The translations under genes were made by a program, and so were the position numbers. Below, piece by piece: positions 18,480 to 28,350 of a stretch of 60,432 nt of DNA (positions are counted from its first letter, which is position 1; every line of letters begins with the position of its first letter). The notes under the pieces are model-generated. The model searched no databases, was not told the origin of the DNA, and saw nothing but the letters and a program-made list of their open reading frames with translations. The stretch spans positions 1 through 60,432 of the forward strand of contig CAYWUI010000017.1 in the NCBI GenBank assembly GCA_964461435.1. The letters are read 5' to 3'. Source of the DNA: G020354785 sp964461435. GTDB lineage: Bacteria > Bacteroidota > Bacteroidia > Bacteroidales > UBA10428.

Positions 18480-19934
18480 TCAGTCGACATTATCGTGCAG
18501 ATAAGAGTTGTCTTTTTTAAGTTTTACATTTGAATCTTCATCATCGGATAGCGAATACCGTGATATTCTGGATTCTTCCGAATGTTTAATATTTTTTAAC
18601 TTGATTTTTCTCCTTTTATATGCAGGTTCATCCTCCAGCTCTTCAATATAATTATTATTCTCGGGTTTTCTGTAGCGTAGTTCTTTAAGTTCTTCCTGCA
18701 TCCTTTTTATGTTTTTCACTCTTAATGATGCTTTATTGGGGTCCACGGGTTTATGAAACCTGGATGCTGCATCCTTTAACTTTTCTTCTTCATTTATATC
18801 AAATTCAATTATTCTCTGCGCAACAAACAGATTATCCTGCTTTTTGTCAGGCTGCGGCATGTCATTTACTTCAAACATGGTATCCCCGGCATTACTTTTT
18901 ATTTCATTATCACTTAATGGCACTTTGTCAAGATGTTTTTGCCTTGCATAAACATCGGGAATGCTGTTTGTGCCGAAGCCGGTGGCGATAATGGTAATGT
19001 TCAGGTTTAATCCCAGTGAATCATCAATACTGTTTCCCCATATTAAATCGGCTTCTGATCCGGCAATTTCCTGGACATAATCTTTGATCTGTTCAATCTC
19101 ATCCATAGTTACCTCTTCACTGCCTGAAGTAATATTTATCAAAACATTCCGTGCGCCTTTAATGTCATTATCATTAAGAAGGGGGGAGTTCAATGCATTT
19201 TTTGCAGCTTGAATTGAGCGGCCTTCACCGCCGGCTTTTGCTGATCCCATTATTGCCACGCCGCTGTCTTTCATGACCGTCTCGACATCGGCAAAATCAA
19301 CATTAATGCTACCGTGGACAGTGATTATTTCAGCTATCCCTTTTGCTGCTATAGAGAGTATATCATCAGCCTTGGCAAAGGCCTCAGATACTTTGAGGTC
19401 GCCATAAATTTCACGGATTTTTTCATTATTAATAACCAGCAGGGAGTCGACATATTTTTCAATCTCTGCAATTCCTTCCAGTGCCTGGTTTATGCGGCGC
19501 TGGCCCTCATTTCTGAAAGGAATGGTGACTATGGCCACGGTAAGTATATTCAGATCTTTAGCCGCCTTTGCTATAACCGGAGCAGCGCCTGTGCCGGTGC
19601 CGCCTCCCATTCCTGCCGTTATAAATACCATTTTCGTGTTGTTAGCCAGGATTTCGTTCACATCGTCGATATTTTCTATAGCGGCCTGGCGCCCAAGTTC
19701 GGGTTTATTTCCTGCACCGCGTCCTTCAGTCAGTGATTTCCCCAGTTGTATTTTTATGGGAACAGGACTGTTAAGGAGAGCCTGGGCGTCCGTATTACAA
19801 ATACAAAAATCCACATCTTTAATGCCCTGCCTGAACATGTGGTTTACAGCGTTGCCACCGCCCCCCCCTACTCCGATCACTTTTATTATTGATGTCCTGT
19901 TTGCCTGGATTTCGAAATTCATTAAATCATCCAT
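18480..19934 (-). CDS. ftsZ: Cell division protein FtsZ
   Basis: This 484-aa tubulin-like GTPase forms the division ring. The GTP-binding core is intact: IGVGGGGGNAVNHM at 20-33, the tubulin signature GGGTGTGAAP at 110-119 and the T7 region with NVDFADVETVMKDSG. After about residue 330 comes a long charged linker, as is usual in Bacteroidota. The extreme C-terminus ends SYLHDNVD and does not show the D-I-P-x-F-L/Y-R tail that binds FtsA in E. coli, so the partner contact must differ here. It starts 37 bases after ftsA. An internal ATG four codons in is an alternative start. Confidence 0.98.
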   Translation of the reverse strand: MDDLMNFEIQANRTSIIKVIGVGGGGGNAVNHMFRQGIKDVDFCICNTDAQALLNSPVPIKIQLGKSLTEGRGAGNKPELGRQAAIENIDDVNEILANNTKMVFITAGMGGGTGTGAAPVIAKAAKDLNILTVAIVTIPFRNEGQRRINQALEGIAEIEKYVDSLLVINNEKIREIYGDLKVSEAFAKADDILSIAAKGIAEIITVHGSINVDFADVETVMKDSGVAIMGSAKAGGEGRSIQAAKNALNSPLLNDNDIKGARNVLINITSGSEEVTMDEIEQIKDYVQEIAGSEADLIWGNSIDDSLGLNLNITIIATGFGTNSIPDVYARQKHLDKVPLSDNEIKSNAGDTMFEVNDMPQPDKKQDNLFVAQRIIEFDINEEEKLKDAASRFHKPVDPNKASLRVKNIKRMQEELKELRYRKPENNNYIEELEDEPAYKRRKIKLKNIKHSEESRISRYSLSDDEDSNVKLKKDNSYLHDNVD

Positions 19935-19971
19935 GGTTTAAAGATTTATTGTTTTTTACCTTAAAACATAT

Positions 19972-21270
19972 TTACATTTTGGTATCATTTTCTTCGACAA
20001 ATATGTCGCTCAGATTTTTTATAAATCTTGATATTCTGGTATCTTTTTTATTTTTTTCTTTGTCGTTCTTCCCTGTGTCTGATGTAACTTCGACCTGTTC
20101 TGTCTTTTTATTTTCGAGAATTTCATAACCTTTAAGCAACAGGCCTATGCTTGTGGAATACATTGGCTGGACAATTTCTTTATGCGTATCACTGGCAACG
20201 GAAATATTGGGGTAGCCTATGCGGACATCCATTCCTGACCTGTAATTCACCAGCTGGGGTAAATATCTGAGGAGCGACCCCCCTCCGGTTAATACTATGC
20301 CGGCGCTGAGTTTTTCCATACAGTCGGAGTTTTCAATTTCAAACAATACCGCATCAATAATTTCCTCCATTCTTGATTGTATAATATAAGCCAGGCTTTT
20401 AAACGAAATTTCCTTGGGGTCCCTGCCGCTTATTCCGGGAATAGTAACTACCTTATCTTCCTGTGCCAGGTCGCCGAGAGCGGACCCAAACTGGATCTTC
20501 AAAGCTTCGGCCTGGCGGCTGAGAATTGAGCAACCTTCTTTAATATCTTTGGTGACCACGTTTCCTCCAAAAGGTATGACAGCCGTATGCCTTATGACAT
20601 CGTCGTAATAAACGGCAATGTCGGTAGTTCCTCCGCCGATGTCAACGAGTGCTACGCCTGCTTCTTTCTCGTCTTCTGTCAGCACAGCTGTAGAAGATGC
20701 CAGGGGTTCCAGTATCAGCTGGATAACGTTTAAACCGACGCTTTCCACGCAATTCTTAATGTTCTTTGCCGAGGATATCTGTCCGATCACTATATGGAAA
20801 TTAGCCTCGAGTCTTTTACCCGACATGCCCACAGGATTTTTAACACCTGTCTCGTTGTCCACAATATAATTCTGTGGCAGCACATGAATAATTTCATCCC
20901 CGACATCTACGGGAATATTGTACATTTCAGCAATAAGCCTGTTCTTGTCTTCTTTTGTTATTCTTTTTTCATAGGAGTCCCTGTTAATATAGCCTCTGCT
21001 TATAACACTTTTAATATGCTGGCCGGCAATTCCCACGAAGACATCCGAAAGTGTTATTCCTGTCTGACTTTGCACTTCATCAACGGTAGTGCGGATTGAA
21101 TTTACCGTTTCTTCGATATTGAGCACAACGCCTCTTTTTACGCCCTTAGACGGCGTTTTGCTCATACCCAGGATTTCCAGTTTGCCGTTATCATTTTTTC
21201 TTCCGATAATTGTTACAATTTTAGTTGTCCCAATGTCTACGGCAGCTACAAAATTATTTTTCTGACTCAT
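19972..21270 (-). CDS. ftsA: Cell division protein FtsA
   Basis: This 432-aa actin-like ATPase tethers FtsZ filaments to the membrane. It opens with VAVDIGTTKIVTIIG (phosphate 1), contains VALVDIGGGTTDIAVY (phosphate 2) and IVLTGGGSLL (adenosine motif), and carries the SHS2 subdomain at about 85-165 in place of actin subdomain 1B. The C-terminal RISRFIKNLSDIFVEEND could form the amphipathic membrane-targeting helix, though it is followed by a short acidic end. It starts 7 bases after ftsQ and precedes ftsZ by 37, the standard order. Confidence 0.97.
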   Translation of the reverse strand: MSQKNNFVAAVDIGTTKIVTIIGRKNDNGKLEILGMSKTPSKGVKRGVVLNIEETVNSIRTTVDEVQSQTGITLSDVFVGIAGQHIKSVISRGYINRDSYEKRITKEDKNRLIAEMYNIPVDVGDEIIHVLPQNYIVDNETGVKNPVGMSGKRLEANFHIVIGQISSAKNIKNCVESVGLNVIQLILEPLASSTAVLTEDEKEAGVALVDIGGGTTDIAVYYDDVIRHTAVIPFGGNVVTKDIKEGCSILSRQAEALKIQFGSALGDLAQEDKVVTIPGISGRDPKEISFKSLAYIIQSRMEEIIDAVLFEIENSDCMEKLSAGIVLTGGGSLLRYLPQLVNYRSGMDVRIGYPNISVASDTHKEIVQPMYSTSIGLLLKGYEILENKKTEQVEVTSDTGKNDKEKNKKDTRISRFIKNLSDIFVEENDTKM

Positions 21271-21277
21271 AGTATTA

Positions 21278-22069
21278 TTATTTTATACAGACAATTTGAT
21301 TTTTAAATTTCAGGTTTAAAAAAGAATATTTATTCCAGCCGGTTTTATTTAATCCTTCCAGATAAAATGTTCTGAGTTTTTCTAACTTTTCTTCAAAATA
21401 CGCGATGTCTCCAAATTCGATAATGTGCGGTCCAACCCTCGGTATTAACTCAAATTCATACTTTTCATTAACATATACCTGGACAATCTGGGAACGCCAA
21501 AAATCGTCATTGTTAATATATTCGGCCAGCCGGTATATATCATATATTATTTTTTCTTTTTTATTAACATTTTTAACATCAATATCCATGATGTTACTGG
21601 TTTTTTCAATATCGAAGGGTTCGTGAATATGCCCGCTGACCACCAAAACATAGGGGCTGAAGTACTTTGACAAAGGCATTATATTTCCGTCTTCAGCTAT
21701 ATAATAACCCTTATTCATGCTGTTAATTATTCTCACCAGGGGCTTATGCTGGGTAATTTCAATATTGAGTTTACCCTTTTCAGTAAAATATAATTCGGAA
21801 TTCTTTATAGCCTGGTGGCTCATCAGGAAATGCTCCAGTTCCCTGAGGTCTATTAAATTTGCAGGGTGACCAAGAATCTTCCTGTTGTCTCGTGCCAAAA
21901 GATCAAGAATATCACCCTTATTTATAAATTTGACATCTGCGCTGTCCAGAATTTTAATTTTTATATCATTACAAAGCAGGCCCTCCTCGCTTTCAGAGAT
22001 GAATCCCGAGATTATAATAAGGTAAATAAAAATTGGGACCCAAATAAGTATGAACCTGAACTTTTTCAT
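21278..22069 (-). CDS. ftsQ: Cell division protein FtsQ/DivIB
   Basis: This 263-aa bitopic membrane protein has one N-terminal helix (about residues 4-22) and a periplasmic part with a POTRA-like section (DILDLLARDNRKILGHPANLIDLRELEHFLMSH region) and a beta domain. In the divisome it connects to FtsL and FtsB. Sequence conservation of this family is low; the assignment rests on the topology, the POTRA-like pattern and its place between murC and ftsA. It overlaps murC by four bases and is followed by ftsA after 7. Confidence 0.88.
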   Translation of the reverse strand: MKKFRFILIWVPIFIYLIIISGFISESEEGLLCNDIKIKILDSADVKFINKGDILDLLARDNRKILGHPANLIDLRELEHFLMSHQAIKNSELYFTEKGKLNIEITQHKPLVRIINSMNKGYYIAEDGNIMPLSKYFSPYVLVVSGHIHEPFDIEKTSNIMDIDVKNVNKKEKIIYDIYRLAEYINNDDFWRSQIVQVYVNEKYEFELIPRVGPHIIEFGDIAYFEEKLEKLRTFYLEGLNKTGWNKYSFLNLKFKNQIVCIK

Positions 22070-23454
22070 CTGTTAATTTTTTTCATATTATCAGTAATCA
22101 TATTCTTTATTGGTTCTACATACTGATCGATATCGCCTGCTCCGAGGGTTAACAGGACTTCAAGCTTCATGTTTTTTAGTACGCCCAGGAGATCATTTTT
22201 GCTGCACAATTTCTTATCCGGCAGCCTGACCTTGTCATAAATAATTTTTGATGTAACATTTTTTATTGGTAATTCTCTTGCAGGGTAGATATCCAGCAGG
22301 ATAAGGTCATCGAGATTATCCAGACTTTCCGCGAACTCATCTGCAAAATCGCGTGTACGGGAGTAAAGATGAGGCTGAAATATGCCTGTAACTTTTTTAC
22401 CGGGGTACAGTTTCTTCACAGAATCAATAACTGCAGTCAATTCTCTTGGATGGTGGGCGTAATCATCTATATAAACCAGTTCTTTTGTTTTTATTACAAA
22501 GTCAAAACGCCTCGTTATGCCGTTAAATGTCTTTAGTGCATTTATAATAGTTTCCCTGTCTATTCCAATTAAGTATGATACGGCAGTGGCAGCTACCGCA
22601 TTTTCCACATTTACCATTCCGGGATGATTAAGGCTCATATTCTTCATTATGGCGGTGGGAGCTACAACATCGAAGCCATAAGTGCCTTTGTTCAGTGTAA
22701 TGTTCCTTGCATAAAAGTCTGCTTTATCTGTCAAAGTGTAAGTATAATTGTCATAATCATACTTTAAATCAAGTTTTAATCCTTTCTTAACTAATATCTT
22801 ACCTCCTTTCCTGGTCTGATTTGCAAACTGGTTGAAGGCTCTTATGAGCTCATTTTTTGAGCCGTAAATATCAAGATGGTCAGCGTCAATAGCAGTAATC
22901 ACAGTAAATTGAGGATACAGCCTCAGAAAAGATCTGTCAAACTCATCAGCTTCCGTAATTATATAATCACTTTTTTCATTATAAATAAGGTTGCTTTTGA
23001 AGTTTTTTGAGATACCGCCCAGGAAAGCACTGCATCCTGCCTGTGATTGATTCAATATATGGGCGATCATAGTGGAAACGGTTGTTTTGCCGTGGGTTCC
23101 TGAGACAGCAATATTGTATTTCTGTGCTGCAATAGAACCCAGAATTTCTGACCTCTTGAACAATTTGAAATTGTTTTTTCTGAAGAATGACAGTTCTTTA
23201 TGATCACCTGGTATTGCCGGGGTAATAATAACCAGTGTATCCTCTTTTTTCAGGTAACTTGCAGGAATAAGTTCTATATCGTCTTTAAAGTGGATGTTTA
23301 TGCCTGAATTTATCAGCTCCCGGGTAAGGCGTGTTTGTGTACGGTCAAAGCCGGCAACGTTTTTCCCTGTGGCTTTAAAGTACCTTGCCAGGGCACTCAT
23401 GCCTATGCCTCCGATACCTAAAAAGTAAACCCTGTTAATATTTTTTAAATCCAC
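22066..23454 (-). CDS. murC: UDP-N-acetylmuramate--L-alanine ligase MurC
   Basis: This 462-aa cytoplasmic ligase adds L-alanine to UDP-MurNAc in peptidoglycan precursor synthesis. It shows the MurC N-terminal Rossmann motif FLGIGGIGMSALARYF, the ATP-binding VSGTHGKTTVSTMIA and the late IDDYAHHPRELTAV motif. Length is normal for MurC. The start codon is GTG at 23454, five bases after the murG stop; the first residues after it match the family. Its 3' end overlaps ftsQ by four bases. Confidence 0.96.
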   Translation of the reverse strand: MDLKNINRVYFLGIGGIGMSALARYFKATGKNVAGFDRTQTRLTRELINSGINIHFKDDIELIPASYLKKEDTLVIITPAIPGDHKELSFFRKNNFKLFKRSEILGSIAAQKYNIAVSGTHGKTTVSTMIAHILNQSQAGCSAFLGGISKNFKSNLIYNEKSDYIITEADEFDRSFLRLYPQFTVITAIDADHLDIYGSKNELIRAFNQFANQTRKGGKILVKKGLKLDLKYDYDNYTYTLTDKADFYARNITLNKGTYGFDVVAPTAIMKNMSLNHPGMVNVENAVAATAVSYLIGIDRETIINALKTFNGITRRFDFVIKTKELVYIDDYAHHPRELTAVIDSVKKLYPGKKVTGIFQPHLYSRTRDFADEFAESLDNLDDLILLDIYPARELPIKNVTSKIIYDKVRLPDKKLCSKNDLLGVLKNMKLEVLLTLGAGDIDQYVEPIKNMITDNMKKINR

Positions 23455-23459
23455 TGGTT

Positions 23460-24572
23460 TTAGTTTAACAATTTATATATTTCATTCACTATACGTTCCG
23501 CGGAATTTTTTATTCCAAGTTTTTTAATGTTCATGCTTAAAGTTTCAATAAGCCTATAATTGTTTAACAGTTGAACAGCTTCAGGTATAAGTCTTTTTTC
23601 TGCCTCTGAATCGCTGATCATAAGTGCAGCATTACTGCGAACCAGGGCCATGGCATTTTTAGTCTGGTGGTCTTCCGCAACATTTGGGGAAGGTACAAGG
23701 ATTGACGGTTTACCGGCCATGCAGAGCTCAGAAATTGTACTGGCACCGGCTCTTGATATTATAACGTCAGCTACTGAATAAGCATAATCCATCCTTGCAA
23801 TAAATTCTACTGTTTTTATGCCTGTTATTTTTCTGTCTGCAAGGTTTTTCTGAATAGATTCAAAGTAAAGTCTGCCGGTCTGCCATATCAGATCTATACC
23901 CGATTCCCTGATCAGCTTAATATTTTTTAAAACGCTTTCATTAATTGTCCGTGCACCAAGGCTTCCACCCATTATAAGCATTACTTTTTTATTCCCGGAA
24001 ATATTAAAATATTTTAAGGCATCACTGGTTTTCATTTTCACATTAAGTACTTCTTCCCTTACCGGATTTCCTGTTAACACGATTCTGCCTTTCGGAAAAT
24101 ATTTATCCATACCTTCGTAGGCAACACAAATAGTATTGGCTTTTTTCCCCAGGATCCTGTTAGTAATACCCGCATAGGAATTCTGTTCCTGTATTAATGT
24201 CGGTATAGCCATACAGGAGGCAATCCTGAGCACCGGACCACTGGCAAAGCCACCAACGCCCACTACAAGGTCGGGATTATAATCTTTTATTATTTTTCTG
24301 GCTTTAGCCATGCTTATCAATAGTTTAAAAATGACAGCAACATTTTTTAACGTAAATCTTCGCTGCAACCCGGAAACGGGCAATGCCACGATTTTATATC
24401 CCGCATCAGGCACTTTCTCAATCTCCATTCTCCCTTCAGCTCCGACAAAAAGTATATCAATATTATCATCTCTTTTTTTTAATTCATTTGCAATTGCAAT
24501 TGCAGGATATACATGTCCTCCTGTTCCACCGCCGCTAATTAATATTTTCTTTGTCACCATTTGCTTCTTCAT
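23460..24572 (-). CDS. murG: UDP-GlcNAc transferase MurG
   Basis: This about 370-aa membrane-associated glycosyltransferase adds GlcNAc to lipid I to give lipid II. Motifs are SGGGTGGHVYPAIAIA near the start, VGVGGFASGPVL, the MGGSLGARTINESV loop and ISRAGASTISELCMAGKPSILVPSP. The frame extends to a TTG at 24584, but ATG codons at 24572 and 24560 are more likely; I chose 24572. All possible starts lie within the end of ftsW, so translation is coupled. The protein is of usual length and intact. Confidence 0.95.
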   Translation of the reverse strand: MKKQMVTKKILISGGGTGGHVYPAIAIANELKKRDDNIDILFVGAEGRMEIEKVPDAGYKIVALPVSGLQRRFTLKNVAVIFKLLISMAKARKIIKDYNPDLVVGVGGFASGPVLRIASCMAIPTLIQEQNSYAGITNRILGKKANTICVAYEGMDKYFPKGRIVLTGNPVREEVLNVKMKTSDALKYFNISGNKKVMLIMGGSLGARTINESVLKNIKLIRESGIDLIWQTGRLYFESIQKNLADRKITGIKTVEFIARMDYAYSVADVIISRAGASTISELCMAGKPSILVPSPNVAEDHQTKNAMALVRSNAALMISDSEAEKRLIPEAVQLLNNYRLIETLSMNIKKLGIKNSAERIVNEIYKLLN

Positions 24573-25710
24573 AAGTTGCTGCAACCTGTTTATTAGTTTC
24601 TCTGCTTACACTTAGTATTATTCCAAATGCGATACATGTAAAAATCAAAGATGTACCGCCCATACTTATCATTGGCAAAGGCTGGCCTGTGACCGGCAAA
24701 ATATTCACTGCCACGGCCATATTCACCATGGCCTGTATAACTATAAGGATTGTAAGTCCCATAGCCAGGAATGCAGGGAATGTCCTTGAGCTTTTCTTAA
24801 TAATTACACCGGCCCTGAAAAGTAAATACAGGTACAAAAACATTACAATTATTCCGCCTGCCAGTCCGTATTCTTCGATAATTATTGCATATATAAAGTC
24901 GGAGTACGGCAGGGGCAGGAAGTTTCTTTGAACACTTTTGCCCGGTCTCACTTTTATAAATCCTCCGGATACGATAGCTATTTTTGACTGATCTATTTGA
25001 TAGGTTTGATCACTATCCTTATCGACAAAGCTTTCTATTCTGTTTCTCCAGGTTCCGATCCTCCCTTCCCATTCATTTGAAAGTGCTATTACCACGAATA
25101 TGCCAATTATGGCAGCGGCAATAAGGCTAAAAATGAATAAATACCGGAAATTTATTCTGCCGATAAACATCAGGATAAAAGATGCAGTGAAAAGTATAAC
25201 TGCCGTGGACAGGTTGGCAGGCAGAATAAGCATGCATATAACCAAAACCGGTATTAATATCGGAAGAAATGCCCCGTAATAGTCTTTTATGTTGTTTTGT
25301 TTAACTGACAGCATTCGTGCCAGGTACATCATTAACGCGAGCTTGGCAAAGTCGGATGTCTGGAATGTAAGTCCGATTACCGGTATAACTAACCAGCGCG
25401 TGGCTTCGTTAATTGTTATCCCGACAATAAGTGTCAGTATAAGCAGGATGACGGCAATGACAAGCATAAGCTGGGACAGCCGCGAAAAATATTTGTAATG
25501 AATCTTGTGAGTGAGAAATATTATTACGAGTCCGAATAGCAGCAATATAGCATGTTTTATAACATAGTAGCTGGTATCGCCACCCTGGTATTTATATGCA
25601 AGCGATCCTGTCGAGCTATAAACAGCAAGCAATGAAAAAATGGATAATGCTAATATTACCGTCCATATTATTGCATCACCTTTGAAATATTTCCTGAATT
25701 CACTTGCCAT
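24535..25710 (-). CDS. ftsW: Lipid II polymerase FtsW
   Basis: This SEDS-family polymerase of about 390 aa with ten predicted membrane helices builds septal glycan strands together with FtsI. Typical motifs are AVYSSTGSLAY near the start, the LRWLVIPVIGLTFQTSDFAKLALMMYLAR type segment, PYSDFIYAIIIEEYGLAGG and TGQPLPMISMGGTSLI. An in-frame TTG at 25716 is possible, but the ATG at 25710 (start MASEFRKYF) is preferred. It overlaps murG by about 38 bases and starts 36 bases after murD. Confidence 0.95.
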   Translation of the reverse strand: MASEFRKYFKGDAIIWTVILALSIFSLLAVYSSTGSLAYKYQGGDTSYYVIKHAILLLFGLVIIFLTHKIHYKYFSRLSQLMLVIAVILLILTLIVGITINEATRWLVIPVIGLTFQTSDFAKLALMMYLARMLSVKQNNIKDYYGAFLPILIPVLVICMLILPANLSTAVILFTASFILMFIGRINFRYLFIFSLIAAAIIGIFVVIALSNEWEGRIGTWRNRIESFVDKDSDQTYQIDQSKIAIVSGGFIKVRPGKSVQRNFLPLPYSDFIYAIIIEEYGLAGGIIVMFLYLYLLFRAGVIIKKSSRTFPAFLAMGLTILIVIQAMVNMAVAVNILPVTGQPLPMISMGGTSLIFTCIAFGIILSVSRETNKQVAATYEEANGDKENIN

Positions 25711-25746
25711 TTTCAAATTATTATATTGTTTATCGTTATAACTTAA

Positions 25747-27084
25747 TCACAGTTCTTTAACACATTTTTTAAACTGCCAGCCCCTGTCTTCATAATTTTC
25801 AAACAAGTCAAAACTGGCGCAGGCAGGTGACAATAATACGGCATCACCGTCCTTGCCAAGGCAGTAGGCTGTTTGCACAGCTTCCTGCATTGACCTGACA
25901 TCGATAATATTACTTACTATTTGATCAAAGGCCTTATGAATTTTGGTATTATCAAGGCCCATGCAGATTATAGCTTTCACTTTTTCCTTTACAAGCTCTT
26001 CAAGTTCGGAATAATCATTTCCTTTATCCACGCCACCGGCAATCCATATAACCGGATTAGTAATACATTCAAGAGCATACCATGTAGAGTTAACATTTGT
26101 TGCTTTCGAATCGTTAATAAATTCTATGCCATGGACTTTGATAACCCTCTCCATCCGGTGTTCGACACCTGTGAAATCCATCAGGCTATCCCTTATATTG
26201 TCCTTCCTCAGGTGCAACACGCTGCCCGCTAGTCCGGCAGCCATTGAATTATAAATATTATGTTTTCCTTTTAATGAAAGGTCAGCAACAGACACTTCAA
26301 AGTGGTCTTCTTCAACCTCAAAATTTATTGAATTATTTTTCAGGTAGGCGCCTTGTTGTTTTTTATTTTTTAATGTAAAACCAAGCTGCTTTGCCCTGAT
26401 CACAATTTTTTCCAGTTCCCTGATAGTTATTTCATCATCTGAGCAATAAATAAAATATTCATCTTCAGACAGATTCTGTGTAAGCTTAAATTTCGAGTCT
26501 ATATATTTCTGAAGATTATAATCGTACCTGTCAAGGTGATCGGGTGTAATATTCAGGAGTATTGCGATATCGGGTTTAAATTCAAACATGCCATCGAGCT
26601 GGAAACTGCTTATTTCAAGCACGTAATAATCATAATAATCTTCGGCCACGGACATTGCAAAGCTCTTTCCTATGTTACCTGCCAGTCCGACGTTCAGCCC
26701 TGCCTTTTTCATCATATGATGAAGCAGGGAAGTGGTAGTTGTCTTACCGTTGCTGCCCGTGATACAGATCTTTTTTGCATCAGTAAAGCGGCCGGCGAAT
26801 TCTATTTCTGAGATTATTCTTATATCTTTCTTTCTGATGAGCTGGACGATCTCAGATTTTTCAGAGATACCCGGACTCTTAATTATCTCATCGGCACCCA
26901 GTATCAGCCTTTCCGTATGCTTCTCCTCCTCCCAGTCTATCTCATAGTTAAACAGAATTTCTTTATAATAAGTTTTGATTTTGCCGGAATCAGAGACAAA
27001 GGTATCATACCCCTGTTTCTTGGAGAGAACGGCTGCGCCTGTTCCACTTTCTCCGGCCCCAAGTATTACAATTCTTTGATCCAT
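25747..27084 (-). CDS. murD: UDP-MurNAc-L-Ala--D-Glu ligase MurD
   Basis: This 445-aa ligase adds D-glutamate to the muropeptide precursor. The N-terminal Rossmann motif is VILGAGESGTGAAVLS, the ATP site is ITGSNGKTTTTSLLHH, and the late conserved HRME, FINDSKATNVNSTWYAL and WIAGGVDKGNDYS motifs of MurD are all visible. The ATG at 27084 is three bases after mraY stops. Length and motif order are normal, with no sign of disruption. Confidence 0.96.
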   Translation of the reverse strand: MDQRIVILGAGESGTGAAVLSKKQGYDTFVSDSGKIKTYYKEILFNYEIDWEEEKHTERLILGADEIIKSPGISEKSEIVQLIRKKDIRIISEIEFAGRFTDAKKICITGSNGKTTTTSLLHHMMKKAGLNVGLAGNIGKSFAMSVAEDYYDYYVLEISSFQLDGMFEFKPDIAILLNITPDHLDRYDYNLQKYIDSKFKLTQNLSEDEYFIYCSDDEITIRELEKIVIRAKQLGFTLKNKKQQGAYLKNNSINFEVEEDHFEVSVADLSLKGKHNIYNSMAAGLAGSVLHLRKDNIRDSLMDFTGVEHRMERVIKVHGIEFINDSKATNVNSTWYALECITNPVIWIAGGVDKGNDYSELEELVKEKVKAIICMGLDNTKIHKAFDQIVSNIIDVRSMQEAVQTAYCLGKDGDAVLLSPACASFDLFENYEDRGWQFKKCVKEL

Positions 27085-27087
27085 TAA

Positions 27088-28338
27088 TTATCTTATTTTT
27101 AATGTCACAATTGTAATTACAGCTAGTAGTATGCTTACAATCCAGAACCTGATAACAATTTTTGGCTCGGGATAATTAAGTTTCTGGTAATGATGATGCA
27201 GGGGAGCCATTAATAATATCCTTCTGCCTTCGCCATATCTTTTTTTCGTGAATTTAAAATAGCTCACCTGTATAAGAACCGAGAGGCTCTCTATAAAGAA
27301 CACACCGCATAAAATAGGAATTAGCAACTCTTTCCTGATGAGAATTGCATATACGGCAATTATCCCGCCTATAGCGATGCTTCCTGTATCTCCCATAAAA
27401 ACCTGGGCGGGAAATGAGTTGTACCACATGAAACCTATGAGTGCACCGATAAAGGCACTCATATAAATCACCAGTTCTCCGCTGTGAGGGATATACATAA
27501 TATTTAAATAATCGGCAATTATCATGTTACCCGAGACATAGGCCAGTATTCCCAGGGTAAGTCCGATTACCGCAGATGTCCCTGATGCCAGTCCGTCCAA
27601 ACCATCCGTGAGATTAGCCCCATTTGATACGGCTATTACTATGAGTATTATCATGATGGTCGCTACGATCCATGCCCAGTCTTTTGCCTTATCCCCTAAA
27701 AAACCAATTAACATAGCATAATCAAATTCGTTGTTTTTAAAGAAAGGGATATTTACTTTTGTCGATTTAACATCACGAGTAACATATACATTTTTATCAG
27801 GGGTTTTATTTTCACCTTCAATAATTTTCATTACAGGCAATCCTTTTTCATTCAATACCTTTTCGCGTACGACTATATCATCATTGAAGTGAAGTGTGAG
27901 TCCGACTATCAGGCCCAATATTATTTGTCCGGCTATTTTGAATTTTCCTCTCAGTCCCTTCTTGTTTTTCCTGTAGACTTTGATATAGTCATCGATGAAA
28001 CCCACCAGTCCCAGCCATATTGTAGTTATTAGTATTAGAATGATATATATGTTCTTAAGGTTTCCAAACAGCAAAACAGGAATTAAAATGGAGGACAGTA
28101 TTATCAGTCCGCCCATTGTCGGGGTGCCTTTTTTCTGCATTTGGCCTTTTAATCCCAGGTTTCGCACGGGCTCGCCTATTTGTTTTTTTCTGAGGATATT
28201 AATTATTTTTTTGCCAAATATTAGAGAAATGATGAGTGATGTCAATACGGCCATTGCTGATCTGAATGATATATATTCAAATACCCCGGCTCCGGGGAAA
28301 TCAAGCTTTTCGAGATATGCAAACAAATAGTATAGCAT
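27088..28338 (-). CDS. mraY: Phospho-MurNAc-pentapeptide translocase MraY
   Basis: This 416-aa integral membrane transferase joins phospho-MurNAc-pentapeptide to undecaprenyl phosphate to make lipid I. It shows KKGTPTMGGLIIL, the acidic FIDDYIKV motif, NLTDGLDGLASG and the MGDTGSIAIGG region, and the histidine motif MAPLHHHYQ. At about 416 aa it exceeds the roughly 360-aa E. coli enzyme; the extra length is a charged insert of about 50 residues (from VREKVLNEKGLP to VNIPFFKNNEFDY) in a loop after the fifth helix. Bacteroidota MraY proteins generally carry such an insert, as far as I recall. Confidence 0.96.
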   Translation of the reverse strand: MLYYLFAYLEKLDFPGAGVFEYISFRSAMAVLTSLIISLIFGKKIINILRKKQIGEPVRNLGLKGQMQKKGTPTMGGLIILSSILIPVLLFGNLKNIYIILILITTIWLGLVGFIDDYIKVYRKNKKGLRGKFKIAGQIILGLIVGLTLHFNDDIVVREKVLNEKGLPVMKIIEGENKTPDKNVYVTRDVKSTKVNIPFFKNNEFDYAMLIGFLGDKAKDWAWIVATIMIILIVIAVSNGANLTDGLDGLASGTSAVIGLTLGILAYVSGNMIIADYLNIMYIPHSGELVIYMSAFIGALIGFMWYNSFPAQVFMGDTGSIAIGGIIAVYAILIRKELLIPILCGVFFIESLSVLIQVSYFKFTKKRYGEGRRILLMAPLHHHYQKLNYPEPKIVIRFWIVSILLAVITIVTLKIR

Positions 28339-28350
28339 TGTTTTATTTGC

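Noticed and set aside
19492..19941. 149-aa open frame opposite ftsZ
   Set aside because: Antisense shadow of the conserved ftsZ coding region.
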